NCBI RefSeq assembly: GCF_030651745.1
Contig: NZ_JAUSCC010000115.1
Coordinates: forward strand, 1 to 64,000
From: Methylophaga sp.
Lineage (GTDB): Bacteria; Pseudomonadota; Gammaproteobacteria; Nitrosococcales; Methylophagaceae
Direction: 5' to 3'
Length of the DNA: 64,000 nucleotides
This document shows, piece by piece, positions 1 to 8,731 of the stretch (position 1 is its first letter; each line of letters starts with the position of its first letter). A model generated the notes under the pieces. It was not told the DNA's origin. It saw only the letters and a program-made list of their open reading frames with translations, and ran no database searches. The position numbers were made by a program, and so were the translations under genes.

Positions 1-64
1 GCAAACCAAGCAAAATAACTGAAAATCATTCACACTTCAAATTGATTTATTACAGTGGATTAAT

Positions 65-907
65 ATGAGTCAACAAGACCAATTGTACACGACGATCATT
101 AATGATCTCCAAAAGGGAAAACTGGTACTGCCTACATTGCCTGAGGTTGCTCTCAAGGTACGTGAGGTTGCCAACAATCCGGATGTGTCTGCAGCGCAAC
201 TTGCTGAGGTCATAACCACTGATGCGGCGTTATCAGCCCGACTTATAAAAGTGGCCAACAGCCCACTCTATCGAGGTCGCGTTGAAGTTGAATCAGTACA
301 GACTGCCGTTTCTCGTCTCGGCATTCCGATGGTTCGCAACCTGGTCACCAGTCTGGTGATGGAACAAATGTTCCGTCCTACCAATAAAAAACTGGAAAAA
401 CGCATGCGCGATTTATGGCAACACAGTATCGAAGTTGCCGCAGCCAGTCAGGTCATCGCCTCCAAACAACCAAATATTGCCAACGATGAAGCGATGCTGG
501 CAGGGTTGATACACGAAATCGGTGCGCTGCCAATTCTGATGAAAGCCGCAGATATGCCGGAATTGCTTGAAGATACTCGTCGTCTCGACACCTTGATTGA
601 AAATCTGTATCCCAAAATTGGCGAAGCCATCCTTAAAAGTTGGGACTTCCCGGAAAACCTCGTCACGGTTGCGGCAGAACATGCCAATTTAAATCGTAAC
701 AGCCAGAACGGCCCGGATTTAACGGACGTTGTGCAAGTCGCCAGTCTGCAAAGCTACTTTAATACCAGTAAAGCGCTGGATCCGAATACCCGTGATAAGG
801 TTCTGTCCTTCCGTAAACTGGGTATTGATACAGGTATCAGTGTGGTGGAGCTGGATGAAAATAGCGAAGAGTACGCCGCTGCATTAGCGCTGTTCCAGAA
901 TATGTAA
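65..907 (+). CDS. HDOD domain signalling protein
   Basis: A 280-residue cytosolic protein that is essentially one HDOD domain, a metal-dependent-phosphohydrolase-like fold usually lacking catalysis and used in signalling. The N-terminal part carries the family hallmark: LPTLPEVALKVREVANN (about residues 22-38), then a stretch around ITTDAALSARLIKVANSPLY. A degenerate HD-type helix follows near residue 150 (GLIHEIGALPIL). No output domain is attached. It reads alone and ends at a strong hairpin terminator. The ATG lies after a weak GTGGATT ribosome site. A paralogue lies at 22675-23532. Family confident; partner and role unknown. Confidence 0.9.
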   Translation: MSQQDQLYTTIINDLQKGKLVLPTLPEVALKVREVANNPDVSAAQLAEVITTDAALSARLIKVANSPLYRGRVEVESVQTAVSRLGIPMVRNLVTSLVMEQMFRPTNKKLEKRMRDLWQHSIEVAAASQVIASKQPNIANDEAMLAGLIHEIGALPILMKAADMPELLEDTRRLDTLIENLYPKIGEAILKSWDFPENLVTVAAEHANLNRNSQNGPDLTDVVQVASLQSYFNTSKALDPNTRDKVLSFRKLGIDTGISVVELDENSEEYAAALALFQNM

Positions 908-930
908 ACCGCTGCATTTGTTTTTAATTT

Positions 931-957
931 AAAAGGCTATCTACGGGTAGCCTTTTT
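931..957 (+). terminator. Rho-independent terminator after HDOD gene
   Basis: AAAAGGCTA at 931-939 pairs with TAGCCTTTT at 948-956 across an 8-base loop, followed by a T-rich run. The convergent VOC gene stops at 957 inside the T-run, so the hairpin probably serves both genes. Confidence 0.85.
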
Positions 958-1382
958 TATTTATCGTATTCTGGTAAAAAATCCGGGTTCCAGACAATTT
1001 CCCAAAGATGCCCATCCGGATCCTGGAAATAGCCAGCATAGCCACCCCAAAACGTTTTCTGTGGGGATTTGACAATCTTGGCGCCCGCCATTGATGCCTG
1101 CTGCATAACCTCATCCACATCGGTTTCGCTGAGAACATTGTGTGCAAGGCTCATCACTGCTGGTCCATCGGATAATGGTAATCCGGTATCTTCGGCCAGA
1201 CTTTGTTGCGGGAATAAAGCGAGTTTCAAACCTTGCTGTAAATCGAAAAACGCCACCGTTCCCTGAGCAAATTCCTCACCAACAATACCTTGCGTATGAA
1301 GCCCCATACCTTGCTGATAAAACCTGACGGCTCGGTGTAAATCTTTCACACCCAGAGTAATCATTGAAATATATGGCTTCAT
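957..1382 (-). CDS. VOC (glyoxalase/bleomycin-resistance) family protein
   Basis: About 141 residues with the vicinal-oxygen-chelate fold: MKPYISMITLGVKDLHRAVRF at the start, and DPDGHLWEIVWNPDF at the C-terminus where the last metal-ligand glutamate normally sits. Substrate cannot be inferred. The ATG at 1382 is preferred over an upstream TTG at 1400 because AAGGAG lies about 8 bases before it. It converges on the HDOD gene and shares its terminator. Single-gene unit. Confidence 0.85.
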   Translation of the reverse strand: MKPYISMITLGVKDLHRAVRFYQQGMGLHTQGIVGEEFAQGTVAFFDLQQGLKLALFPQQSLAEDTGLPLSDGPAVMSLAHNVLSETDVDEVMQQASMAGAKIVKSPQKTFWGGYAGYFQDPDGHLWEIVWNPDFLPEYDK

Positions 1383-1530
1383 TAATCTGCTCCTTGCCAA
1401 CTTTATTCATACCAACATATGGCACAAACCCCGGATACCCGTTAAGTCTTCACTTTGTTAGTGGGAATCGTCACGACAATTTGCCATTTCATTCAGATTG
1501 GATAGGTTGATATTCCATCGCCGTTATCGT

Positions 1531-1564
1531 CACCCGCATCAACCATTTCTGACCAATGCGGGTG
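1531..1564. repeat. 9-bp inverted repeat between VOC and DoxX genes
   Basis: CACCCGCAT (1531-1539) is repeated inverted as ATGCGGGTG (1556-1564) around 16 bases. No T-run follows on either strand, so it is not a typical intrinsic terminator. Function unknown. The rest of 1401-1592 shows nothing recognisable. Confidence 0.5.
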
Positions 1565-1592
1565 AAAATGACATTCACTTTACTGCAATGTT

Positions 1593-1988
1593 TTAAGGGT
1601 TACTGTTACGCAGGTTATCTACACTCCAGGCACCACCGCCAGCAACAAACAGATACAAAAAGATAAAGCTGAATAACGCGGCTAATTCACCATTATTCAG
1701 CAATGGCCAGAATGCCTGTGGTGCGTGGGCAATAAAATAGGCCACGGCCATCTGTCCCGATAAAATAAACGCTACCGGCCGGGTAAAGAGGCCGATGAGG
1801 ATCAAAAAGCCACCAACGATTTCCAATACGCCAGCAACGCCTGATAGCGTAAACAAATCAAATTCATAACGTTGTGGTGCCGGAAACCCAAATAATTTTT
1901 GTCCACCGTGTTGCATAAACATAAATGCAGTCACGATTCGCAGGATACTCAATACACGTGGCTGCCACGCTGCATAAAAACGTTCCAT
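1593..1988 (-). CDS. DoxX family membrane protein
   Basis: 131 residues with four predicted hydrophobic segments. It matches the DoxX family: an N-terminal helix RVLSILRIVTAFMFMQHGG, then KLFGF, a GVLEIVGGFLILIGLFTRP segment, and AYFIAHAP before the last helix. DoxX proteins are inner-membrane subunits or partners in quinone/thiol redox systems; this copy has no diagnostic partner next to it. AGGAGAGA sits just upstream of the ATG. The 260 bases upstream (1989-2248) are AT-rich with a TTACAC/GTGTAA inverted repeat near 2022-2063 and hold no gene. Confidence 0.85.
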   Translation of the reverse strand: MERFYAAWQPRVLSILRIVTAFMFMQHGGQKLFGFPAPQRYEFDLFTLSGVAGVLEIVGGFLILIGLFTRPVAFILSGQMAVAYFIAHAPQAFWPLLNNGELAALFSFIFLYLFVAGGGAWSVDNLRNSNP

Positions 1989-2248
1989 TCGCTCTCTCCT
2001 TTGCTTTAAGTCTTCAGCTAATTATTTGATTACACTCGGTTATCTTATTAATTAAAGTCGGTGTAATGGTTTAGTCGTTCTTATTAAAGAACTCAGGCGA
2101 TAGTAGCAGTAATTCAGTGCAAGTACATAGCAGACAAGACTGACCTGCTGCCTGTCCAGGTCTAAGCAAACGTAGGGATTTTTTATGATTTGATTAATGC
2201 TGTTAATAACTTCATTGTGGTTTTTTATCCTTCCCCCTAGGGCTGGGA

Positions 2249-3085
2249 TTATTCTGCCACCAGCACTTCTGCTTTATAAAAAGCACCGCTATCGACTGCC
2301 AAGGTATTGGTCAGTTTTGGCAATAGCTGATTCATCGTCTCCATCAGCTGCCACGGTGGATTGATCACAATCATGCCTGATGCTGTCATACCCCGTTGCT
2401 CAGAATCCGCCGTGACAGCCAATTCAAAACGTTGAATATTTTTGATGCCGCTTTTAATAAATTGTTTTTCCAGACGAATGACTCGACTGCGCTCCACCAC
2501 CGGATACCAGATGGCATAACTACCAGTGGGAAATTTTGCATAGGCTTTTTCAACGGTTTGAAACACCAAATCGTAATCAGATTTGATTTCATACGAGGGG
2601 TCGATCAATACCAGACTTCGTCGTGATACAGGCGGCAATAAGGATAACAGGCCTTTTAACCCATCCTCACGCATCACTCTTGCCCGCTTAACCTTCTGGG
2701 TATTTTGCAATAACAGACCCGCATCTTCCGGATGCAATTCGTACAACCAGGCCCGATCCTGGTGCCGCATACAATGCAAAGCCACAAACGGAGAACCGGG
2801 ATAATACTCCAGCGTTTTGCCTGAATTCACGGCATCAATCACGGCAAAATACGTAGCCAATTCCGGCCAGTCAGCAGGGTTTAATTTAGCAATACCATTT
2901 TGATATTCCCGCAGTTTCTCGGCATGAGCCGATGCCAGATGATAAAGCCCAGCCCCGGCATGCGTGTCTATGTAGTCAAAGGCTTTTTCTTTTTTACCTA
3001 GATGCTGCAAAATCTCAATTAATACAATATGTTTGAGCACATCGGCAAAATTGCCAGCATGAAATGAATGGCGATAGCTTAGCAA
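2249..3085 (-). CDS. rlmJ: 23S rRNA (adenine(2030)-N6)-methyltransferase
   Basis: 278 residues, almost the length of the E. coli enzyme. It opens MLSYRHSFHAGNFADVLKH, the RlmJ signature, followed by the SAM-binding motif DTHAGAGLYHL (about 41-51) and YPGSPFVA. The enzyme methylates A2030 of 23S rRNA with S-adenosylmethionine. Motif IV reads DPSYE where the E. coli enzyme has DPPYE; the flanking residues (LVLI, IKSDY) are intact, so activity is likely kept. GMTASGMIVINPPW near the C-terminus is also family typical. Stand-alone gene. Confidence 0.95.
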   Translation of the reverse strand: MLSYRHSFHAGNFADVLKHIVLIEILQHLGKKEKAFDYIDTHAGAGLYHLASAHAEKLREYQNGIAKLNPADWPELATYFAVIDAVNSGKTLEYYPGSPFVALHCMRHQDRAWLYELHPEDAGLLLQNTQKVKRARVMREDGLKGLLSLLPPVSRRSLVLIDPSYEIKSDYDLVFQTVEKAYAKFPTGSYAIWYPVVERSRVIRLEKQFIKSGIKNIQRFELAVTADSEQRGMTASGMIVINPPWQLMETMNQLLPKLTNTLAVDSGAFYKAEVLVAE

Positions 3086-3182
3086 GTGAGATCCTGATTA
3101 TTTTTTGAGGGATAGTGAATCGAAAAACAGCAAATTACGCTTAGCCAGCTGATTTGGCAAAAATACTTCATATAGCTTTACG

Positions 3183-3584
3183 TTAACTATCTCGATCCGA
3201 GACATGATTGATACCATCATTGACTCTGACCTCCCCCAACTCGAAAGGATTCACACCTTTCAGGCAGGCGAGATTAAAGCCAAATAAATCAGGGTTTGCT
3301 CGGGTCTGGTGATGGGTATAAATCCCGCAGATTGAACAAAAATAATGCTTTGCCGTCATGGTATTGAACTGATAGAGAGTAAGCTTATCGGCTCCTTTGG
3401 TGATTTTCAGGCCAGAAAGCGGAACATAAGCTGCGATGGCACCCTTTCTCCGACACATGGAACAATCACAACGCCGGGGATCTTCAATCCCTTTTGGTAA
3501 ATGCACAACAAACTCAACCTCACCACAATGGCAACTGCCTTTATGGTGAGGCTGGATTTGAGTATTGCCTATTTTGGTGATCAT
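3183..3584 (-). CDS. GFA/CENP-V family zinc protein
   Basis: 133 residues with the three cysteine clusters of the GFA fold: SCHCGEV (about 17-23), CDCSMCRRKG (about 40-49) and FCSICGIYTHHQ (about 82-93), which bind two zinc ions. The family was named for glutathione-dependent formaldehyde activation, but most members lack demonstrated activity, so the substrate is left open. A second GFA protein lies at 36217-36636. It is followed by the old yellow enzyme gene read towards it from 25 bases away. The ribosome site is weak. Confidence 0.88.
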   Translation of the reverse strand: MITKIGNTQIQPHHKGSCHCGEVEFVVHLPKGIEDPRRCDCSMCRRKGAIAAYVPLSGLKITKGADKLTLYQFNTMTAKHYFCSICGIYTHHQTRANPDLFGFNLACLKGVNPFELGEVRVNDGINHVSDRDS

Positions 3585-3608
3585 TGTCTGTCAGCTACTG
3601 TTTAATTT

Positions 3609-4712
3609 TCAGCTATCTGGAGCATGGTAACGCGACAGCCAATGCGCATAAGGTGCGGGTAACACCCAGGCAGGATCAGCAATCTTTAATGTTTTAGCCG
3701 CATGGTATGGCCAATGAGGATTAGCCAAATGAGCACGCCCCACCATAACAAGATCCATTTGTTGATCAGTAATAACCTGGTTCACCGTGTTAGGTTCATC
3801 AATACCCCAGGCTGAAGCGACTGGGATTTCAGCTTCACGACGCACACGTTCGGTAATCGGTGCCAATAATGCCGGTCCCCAGGGAATATTTGCATCAGGG
3901 GTAGAAAACCCAATACTGACACTGAGTAAATCCAGACCTGATTGTTTAAATTGGCGGGTCAGATGGATCGATTCACTCAAGGTTTCTTCATCACGGCCAT
4001 CATATTCAATGACACCAAAACGGGCAACTAATGGCAGATTTTCTGGCCAGACTTCACGCACCGCCTGTAATGTTTCCAATAAGAATCGGCTGCGACCGGC
4101 CAAATCTCCACCATATTGATCATCACGTTGATTGGAATGTATTGAGAAAAAACTCTGTGCCAGATAACCATGAGCAAAATGCAGTTCCAACCATTCAAAT
4201 CCTGCGGCTTTAGCGCGTTTGGCTGCAGCTACGAAGTCCGCCTTAACCCGTTCAATATCGTCCAGAGTCATTGCTTTGGGGACTTTGGGTAAATTGGCAC
4301 CAAATGCCACAGCAGAAGGCGCTATGGTTTGCCAGCCTTGTGAATCATTTTCAGCTAAATGATCATCACCTTCCCATGGACGATTAGCGCTGGCTTTACG
4401 TCCCGCATGAGCAATCTGAATACCCGGACAGGCACCCGCTTTTTTAATGGCTGAAGCAATTTTTGCCATACCTTCAGCTTGGGCATCGTTCCATATTCCA
4501 GTACATCCTGGCGTTATTCTGCCCTCTGGACTGACTGCCGTGGCTTCAACAATCACCAGACCCGCGCCGCCACGGGCTAATTGCGTGTAATGTGCCAGAT
4601 GCCAATCTTTGGTGTGTCCATCATTAGCGCTGTATTGGCACATCGGTGGTACCGCAATGCGGTTGCGTAACGTCACATCTTTCAGTGAAAACTCAGTAAA
4701 CAAAGCTGTCAT
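3609..4712 (-). CDS. NADH:flavin oxidoreductase, old yellow enzyme (YqjM/NamA class)
   Basis: 367-residue FMN-dependent ene-reductase. NRIAVPPMCQYSA near the N-terminus carries the Cys and Tyr typical of the YqjM class. The flavin/substrate histidine pair is in ELHFAHGYL (about 175-183), followed by SNQRDDQYGGDLAGRSRF. Such enzymes reduce activated C=C bonds with NAD(P)H. ATG 4712 (MTALFTEF) is chosen over the one ten codons upstream because family members start there. The adjacent SDR gene upstream on the same strand suggests a shared role in detoxifying reactive carbonyls, an inference. Confidence 0.93.
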   Translation of the reverse strand: MTALFTEFSLKDVTLRNRIAVPPMCQYSANDGHTKDWHLAHYTQLARGGAGLVIVEATAVSPEGRITPGCTGIWNDAQAEGMAKIASAIKKAGACPGIQIAHAGRKASANRPWEGDDHLAENDSQGWQTIAPSAVAFGANLPKVPKAMTLDDIERVKADFVAAAKRAKAAGFEWLELHFAHGYLAQSFFSIHSNQRDDQYGGDLAGRSRFLLETLQAVREVWPENLPLVARFGVIEYDGRDEETLSESIHLTRQFKQSGLDLLSVSIGFSTPDANIPWGPALLAPITERVRREAEIPVASAWGIDEPNTVNQVITDQQMDLVMVGRAHLANPHWPYHAAKTLKIADPAWVLPAPYAHWLSRYHAPDS

Positions 4713-4790
4713 AAGGTGTCTCTTGTTAAAAATAAAACTCAAAAATATCTCTGGATCTTGTTTTGATAATGTTAGTAATCGGATAAATGC

Positions 4791-5582
4791 TTAAAAAGCG
4801 CTTTTAATTACTCCACCGTCAACGCGCACAGCGGCCCCCGTGGTGGCCGAAGCTAATGGACTTGATAGATAGCACACCATTGAGGCGACCTCTTCGGTGG
4901 TGGCAAAACGCTTAATCAATGAAGTCGGTCGGACGTGTTCAAAAAAGTCTTTTTCAAAGGCTTCGATACTCTGTCCTTCTTTGGCTGCCAGATCGGTAAC
5001 AAAGGTTTCAACACCTCGTGAACTGGTCGGCCCCGGTAATACTGAATTAACCGTAATATCGGTGCCAGCAACCTGCTCTGCCAGACCACGGGCGATGGCA
5101 ATCTGAGCCGCTTTAGTCATGCCGTAATGAATCATCTCTTGCGGGATCTGCACCCCGCTTTCACTGGAGATAAATATCACCCTTCCCCAGTTTTGTTGTT
5201 TCATTGCTGGCAGATAGGCCCGCGTCAAACGTACGCCGCTAAGTACATTTACCTCAAAAAAGCGCAGCCAGTCTTCATCAGGAATATCTTCAAATGCTAC
5301 TGGCTCAAAGATACCCAGATTGTTAATCAGGATATCTACCTTGGGATACTGCTGAGTTAATTTTTCAGCTTCAGCTGCCAGAGATAGATCACCGGCAAAA
5401 CCAGTCACTTCGCCTTTCGCTGTGGATGTTAATGATTCAATAGCTTGTTGTACCGACGCCTCAGAGCGACCATTGACGATCACATTAGCCCCTTCTTCGG
5501 CCAGTGCCTTGGCAATGGCGTAACCAATACCTGCGGTACTGCCGCTGATGAAAGCGGTTTTGTTATCAAGCTGCAGATCCAT
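4791..5582 (-). CDS. SDR family NAD(P)-dependent oxidoreductase
   Basis: 263 residues, classical short-chain dehydrogenase. The cofactor loop is SGSTAGIGYAIA near residue 13, NNLGIF takes the NNAG place, and the catalytic triad is Ser in FISSESG and Tyr/Lys in HYGMTK. The C-terminus has the usual VRVDGG. An acidic residue after beta-2 is replaced by NGRSEAS, which suggests NADP(H). AAAGGAG lies just ahead of ATG 5582. It is transcribed towards the old yellow enzyme gene 79 bases away and may share its message. Substrate unknown. Confidence 0.9.
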   Translation of the reverse strand: MDLQLDNKTAFISGSTAGIGYAIAKALAEEGANVIVNGRSEASVQQAIESLTSTAKGEVTGFAGDLSLAAEAEKLTQQYPKVDILINNLGIFEPVAFEDIPDEDWLRFFEVNVLSGVRLTRAYLPAMKQQNWGRVIFISSESGVQIPQEMIHYGMTKAAQIAIARGLAEQVAGTDITVNSVLPGPTSSRGVETFVTDLAAKEGQSIEAFEKDFFEHVRPTSLIKRFATTEEVASMVCYLSSPLASATTGAAVRVDGGVIKSAF

Positions 5583-5632
5583 AAAAACTCCTTTCAAAGG
5601 GTAAATTACACAGGGTTAACATGACGTGTGGA

Positions 5633-6436
5633 TTACATTGAAAGCCTTTGTAAGGTAGCGCTTAACGAAGCCGCAGAGACTTCTCCCATATGACTTTCCA
5701 CCAGCATGCCCTGCTGATCAAAAAATAATGTAACGGGCAGACCGTATGCATTGAATATGTCAGCAACTTTGCCCGTTTTATCCAGAAGAACATGATCAAA
5801 GGTCAGTTTGTTGTCAGTCAGAAATTGCTCAATTGTTTCTGCTGACTCCTGCTGATTAAGCATCACAAAGCGGATATCGGCATACTGTTGTTGTGACTTC
5901 TCAAAAGCAGGCATTTCACGTTGACAGGGTGGACACCAGCTTGCCCATAAATTCACTACTGTGACGTTCTCTCCCGCAAATTGATTTAACGAAACCTGCT
6001 CCCCATCAAGTCGTTCGAGGCTTACATCCGGTATTAAGGTTGGTTCACGGCCCGCATTCAGCATGAACGAGGTCACTGAAAAGAACAGCAGAATGGATAA
6101 GGCTCCGCCAAACAAAGCAATACGTTGTTGCGGCAGACGCTTGATTTGCCAAAGCAGAAACAGCACCATCGCAATCATGCCGGAAACCCAATCCACGCCA
6201 CGATCCCGAAAATCCAGCATCCGCCAGAAAGAGTCATATTGATCAGCAAAGCGGATGACAAACACGATACGCCCAATCACCAACCCGAATAACAGCATCA
6301 TCAACAACGGATCGGTTACCGAACCTTCTTTTTTTCTGGCTAGAAAAGATGCCACCAATATGCCAAACAAACCGCTGCCAAATAACAGCAAAGGCTCAAG
6401 TGGTATGGCAAAGGGGCCGATGTTAATTGACATCAT
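5633..6436 (-). CDS. Membrane thioredoxin (TlpA-like) with N-terminal Lgt-like membrane domain
   Basis: 267 residues in two parts. Residues 1 to about 130 form four hydrophobic segments resembling prolipoprotein diacylglyceryl transferase (PLEPLLLFGSG; VIGRIVFVI) but without its catalytic His and Arg. Residues about 135-267 form a periplasmic thioredoxin-fold domain with WASWCPPCQREMP and a cis-proline in GLPVTLF. Its ATG overlaps the stop of the upstream dsbG-like gene by four bases (ATGA), implying coupled translation. In Pseudomonas aeruginosa a DsbG and a TlpA-type gene are likewise neighbours. Likely keeps the DsbG partner reduced, an inference. Confidence 0.85.
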   Translation of the reverse strand: MMSINIGPFAIPLEPLLLFGSGLFGILVASFLARKKEGSVTDPLLMMLLFGLVIGRIVFVIRFADQYDSFWRMLDFRDRGVDWVSGMIAMVLFLLWQIKRLPQQRIALFGGALSILLFFSVTSFMLNAGREPTLIPDVSLERLDGEQVSLNQFAGENVTVVNLWASWCPPCQREMPAFEKSQQQYADIRFVMLNQQESAETIEQFLTDNKLTFDHVLLDKTGKVADIFNAYGLPVTLFFDQQGMLVESHMGEVSAASLSATLQRLSM

Positions 6437-7194
6437 TTTCCAAACATCTTGCTGATATCGTCACGCATTGGCATGCCTTCCACCAGTCGTACATGACCGT
6501 TTTCATCTTTATAGACACTGGTTGGGGTCGCCATCAGGCCGAGTTGTTCCATCAGCAGATTATTTTCTTCTACCAGCAATCGTCCCTCGGCTGAGGCGGT
6601 TTCATCTGAGTTTGTAGCTGCATTCCCGGAATGTTGGATATGTTGCTGCAAGGCTGCTTCCGGCGAATCAGCTGCCAGAATTGATGCGGCTTTTTGGATG
6701 CTGTCTTCCTGCAAAATCCCCACTACGATATGGCGAAACTGTACGTCACCAGATGCAATATAAGGCTCTGCCGTTTCACGTAAGCGTTGGCAATACGGAC
6801 AATATGGATCGGTAAAGGTGTAAATAATCTGTTTTGCGTTTGGTGGACCATCCTGAATCCATTTTGCCTGCTCCAGTATTTGCCAGACTTTTTCGTTCTG
6901 GGGAGCACTGACCAGTTCATACAGAGCCGCTTCGCCCAAATCATCGCCTTGTGCATTTATCAGATTACCAATCAGCGCATACTGTTTGTCTTTCGTCAGA
7001 TAAATGCTCATCGGTTGACCTTGAATACTGGCAGCATAGCCCGTCAAACCGGCAGACGTTTCAAAAGTGTCGATGATGGTAACGCCCTGTTCTTTGATAT
7101 AAGTAATAACTTCCGGTTCCTGCTGTTCGGCTATCGCCCAATAACTGCCCAGGCCGATAAAAAGTAACAAAACAGGGACGATAATTTTCTTCAT
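6433..7194 (-). CDS. dsbG: Thiol:disulfide interchange protein, DsbG-like
   Basis: 253 residues with an N-terminal signal sequence (MKKIIVPVLLLFIGLGSYWAIAE, likely cut near residue 22). It has the DsbC/DsbG layout: a dimerisation region (about 25-100), then a thioredoxin fold with active site FTDPYCPYCQRL (about 134-145) and the cis-proline loop MATPTSVY. CPYC is the DsbG-type active site; DsbC usually has CGYC. The protein would work in the periplasm as a disulfide isomerase or protector of single cysteines. First gene of a two-gene unit with the TlpA-like protein. Confidence 0.88.
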   Translation of the reverse strand: MKKIIVPVLLLFIGLGSYWAIAEQQEPEVITYIKEQGVTIIDTFETSAGLTGYAASIQGQPMSIYLTKDKQYALIGNLINAQGDDLGEAALYELVSAPQNEKVWQILEQAKWIQDGPPNAKQIIYTFTDPYCPYCQRLRETAEPYIASGDVQFRHIVVGILQEDSIQKAASILAADSPEAALQQHIQHSGNAATNSDETASAEGRLLVEENNLLMEQLGLMATPTSVYKDENGHVRLVEGMPMRDDISKMFGK

Positions 7195-7382
7195 GGATAA
7201 CTCCGGTAGACGGTTGCATTAAAGACTAACTTAGTGTGATTAAGTGGGGATTAACTAAGCGAATGGCAATCCTTCGCCAGAAAACACACTATATTCTGAG
7301 ATACATTTTTCACAATAACGCAGCTTGGGAAAACTTGTGGTAAAACATAGGGCGGCTTTTCCACTCAGGTCAGATTCTGTTT

Positions 7383-8573
7383 ATGAGCACAAACTGGTTT
7401 CAACTCTCTCCACGCTATCAGGTGATATTGGCAGGTATTTGTGCATTAATCCTGACGGTGGGCATTGCCCGGTTTGCTTACACACCGTTTTTACCCGTTA
7501 TGCTCAATGAAACCTCTCTGGATAAACTCACTGGCGGTTGGTTAGCAACCTTTAATTACATTGGGTATCTGAGTGGTGTTGTGCTGATTTCGTTCTTAAC
7601 CAGCCTGAAAACCAAATTTCTGTTTTACCGGATCAATCTTGTGCTGGCTGTGCTTAGCACGCTGTTAATGGCCGTCACCACAGACATTGTTTTATGGAGC
7701 ATCCTGCGGTTTATCGGCGGTCTTTCCAGCACAGCAGGGATTATTCTTGCTGCTGGCTTTGTCATGGGTTGGCTGAAACAGAATGGCTTTAAATCTGCTT
7801 TGGGAATTCATTTTTCCGGACTGGGTTTGGGCATAGCGATCCCCGGTATCGTTATTGTGTTGATAACGCCTTATTACAACTGGGCTGAGCAATGGGTGAT
7901 TATGGGGCTATTCGGTATTTTGTTTTTTTTGCCCGCCTGGTTTCTGATGCCTGCCCCTGCCTCGCAACACACTGCAGCAGCAGATTTTACAGCCCCCAAC
8001 ACTAAATGGATGAGATTAATGATCGCCGCTTATGCCTGTGCCGGGGTGGGTTATGTGATCAGTGCAACGTTTATTGTGGCGATATTGGAAGACATGCCGA
8101 GTTTAACCGGCAAAGGCAGCTTAATCTGGGTAATGTTGGGGATCGCGGCGGTTCCATCCTGCATCATCTGGGACAAAGTGGCAGATCGCATTGGTGAGAC
8201 TCGAGCCATCATCACAGCTTATTCAATGATATTGCTTTCAATCCTGATCCCACTTTTCAGCGAATCGCTGTTATTGAATGTGATTGGGGCATTATTATTT
8301 GGCGCCACCTTTGCCGGTATTGTCAGTCTGATGCTGGTCTACGTTGGGCATAAATTTCCCCACAATCCTGCCAAAGCGATGGCAAAACTGACAATAAGTT
8401 ACGGCATAGCCCAACTTATTGCACCGGCCCTCGCAGGATATCTCTCCACTTTGACAGGCAACTATCTCTCGTCATTATGGATGGCGGCAGCAGTCATGCT
8501 CACCGGTATTTTCTTTGTCTGGCGGGTGCAAAAATTTGAAACCAGTTTATTAATTAACACCTCCAGCCATTAA
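7383..8573 (+). CDS. YbfB/YjiJ family MFS transporter
   Basis: 396 residues with about twelve hydrophobic segments. The opening VGIARFAYTPFLPVM and GGWLATFNYIGYLSG near residues 25-60 are the signature of the YbfB/YjiJ branch of the major facilitator superfamily; RFIGGLSSTAGIILAAGFVMGWL is also typical. Probable inner-membrane exporter of unknown substrate. It reads divergently from dsbG across 188 bases (7195-7382), which must hold both promoters. Only a weak AGGTCAG ribosome site is visible. Confidence 0.88.
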   Translation: MSTNWFQLSPRYQVILAGICALILTVGIARFAYTPFLPVMLNETSLDKLTGGWLATFNYIGYLSGVVLISFLTSLKTKFLFYRINLVLAVLSTLLMAVTTDIVLWSILRFIGGLSSTAGIILAAGFVMGWLKQNGFKSALGIHFSGLGLGIAIPGIVIVLITPYYNWAEQWVIMGLFGILFFLPAWFLMPAPASQHTAAADFTAPNTKWMRLMIAAYACAGVGYVISATFIVAILEDMPSLTGKGSLIWVMLGIAAVPSCIIWDKVADRIGETRAIITAYSMILLSILIPLFSESLLLNVIGALLFGATFAGIVSLMLVYVGHKFPHNPAKAMAKLTISYGIAQLIAPALAGYLSTLTGNYLSSLWMAAAVMLTGIFFVWRVQKFETSLLINTSSH

Positions 8574-8731
8574 TTTGCCCGAAGGAAATATGCTCAGTTT
8601 AGCCTGTTCAACAACCAGACCTTACTCTTGGTGAAAATTGAGTCATTTGCCATATTCTTAGCGCAAATCACCGATTTTTGCCCATAATTTCCTCGGTAAC
8701 ATGCTTCGCTTAATTTTGCGGAGCTTTGCCA

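Noticed and set aside
4785..4806. AAAAAGCGCTTTT palindrome at the end of the SDR gene as a terminator
   Set aside because: It has no loop, so it cannot fold into a terminator hairpin.
8574..8731. Possible Fur box upstream of the TonB receptor
   Set aside because: No stretch matched the GATAAT-repeat consensus well enough.
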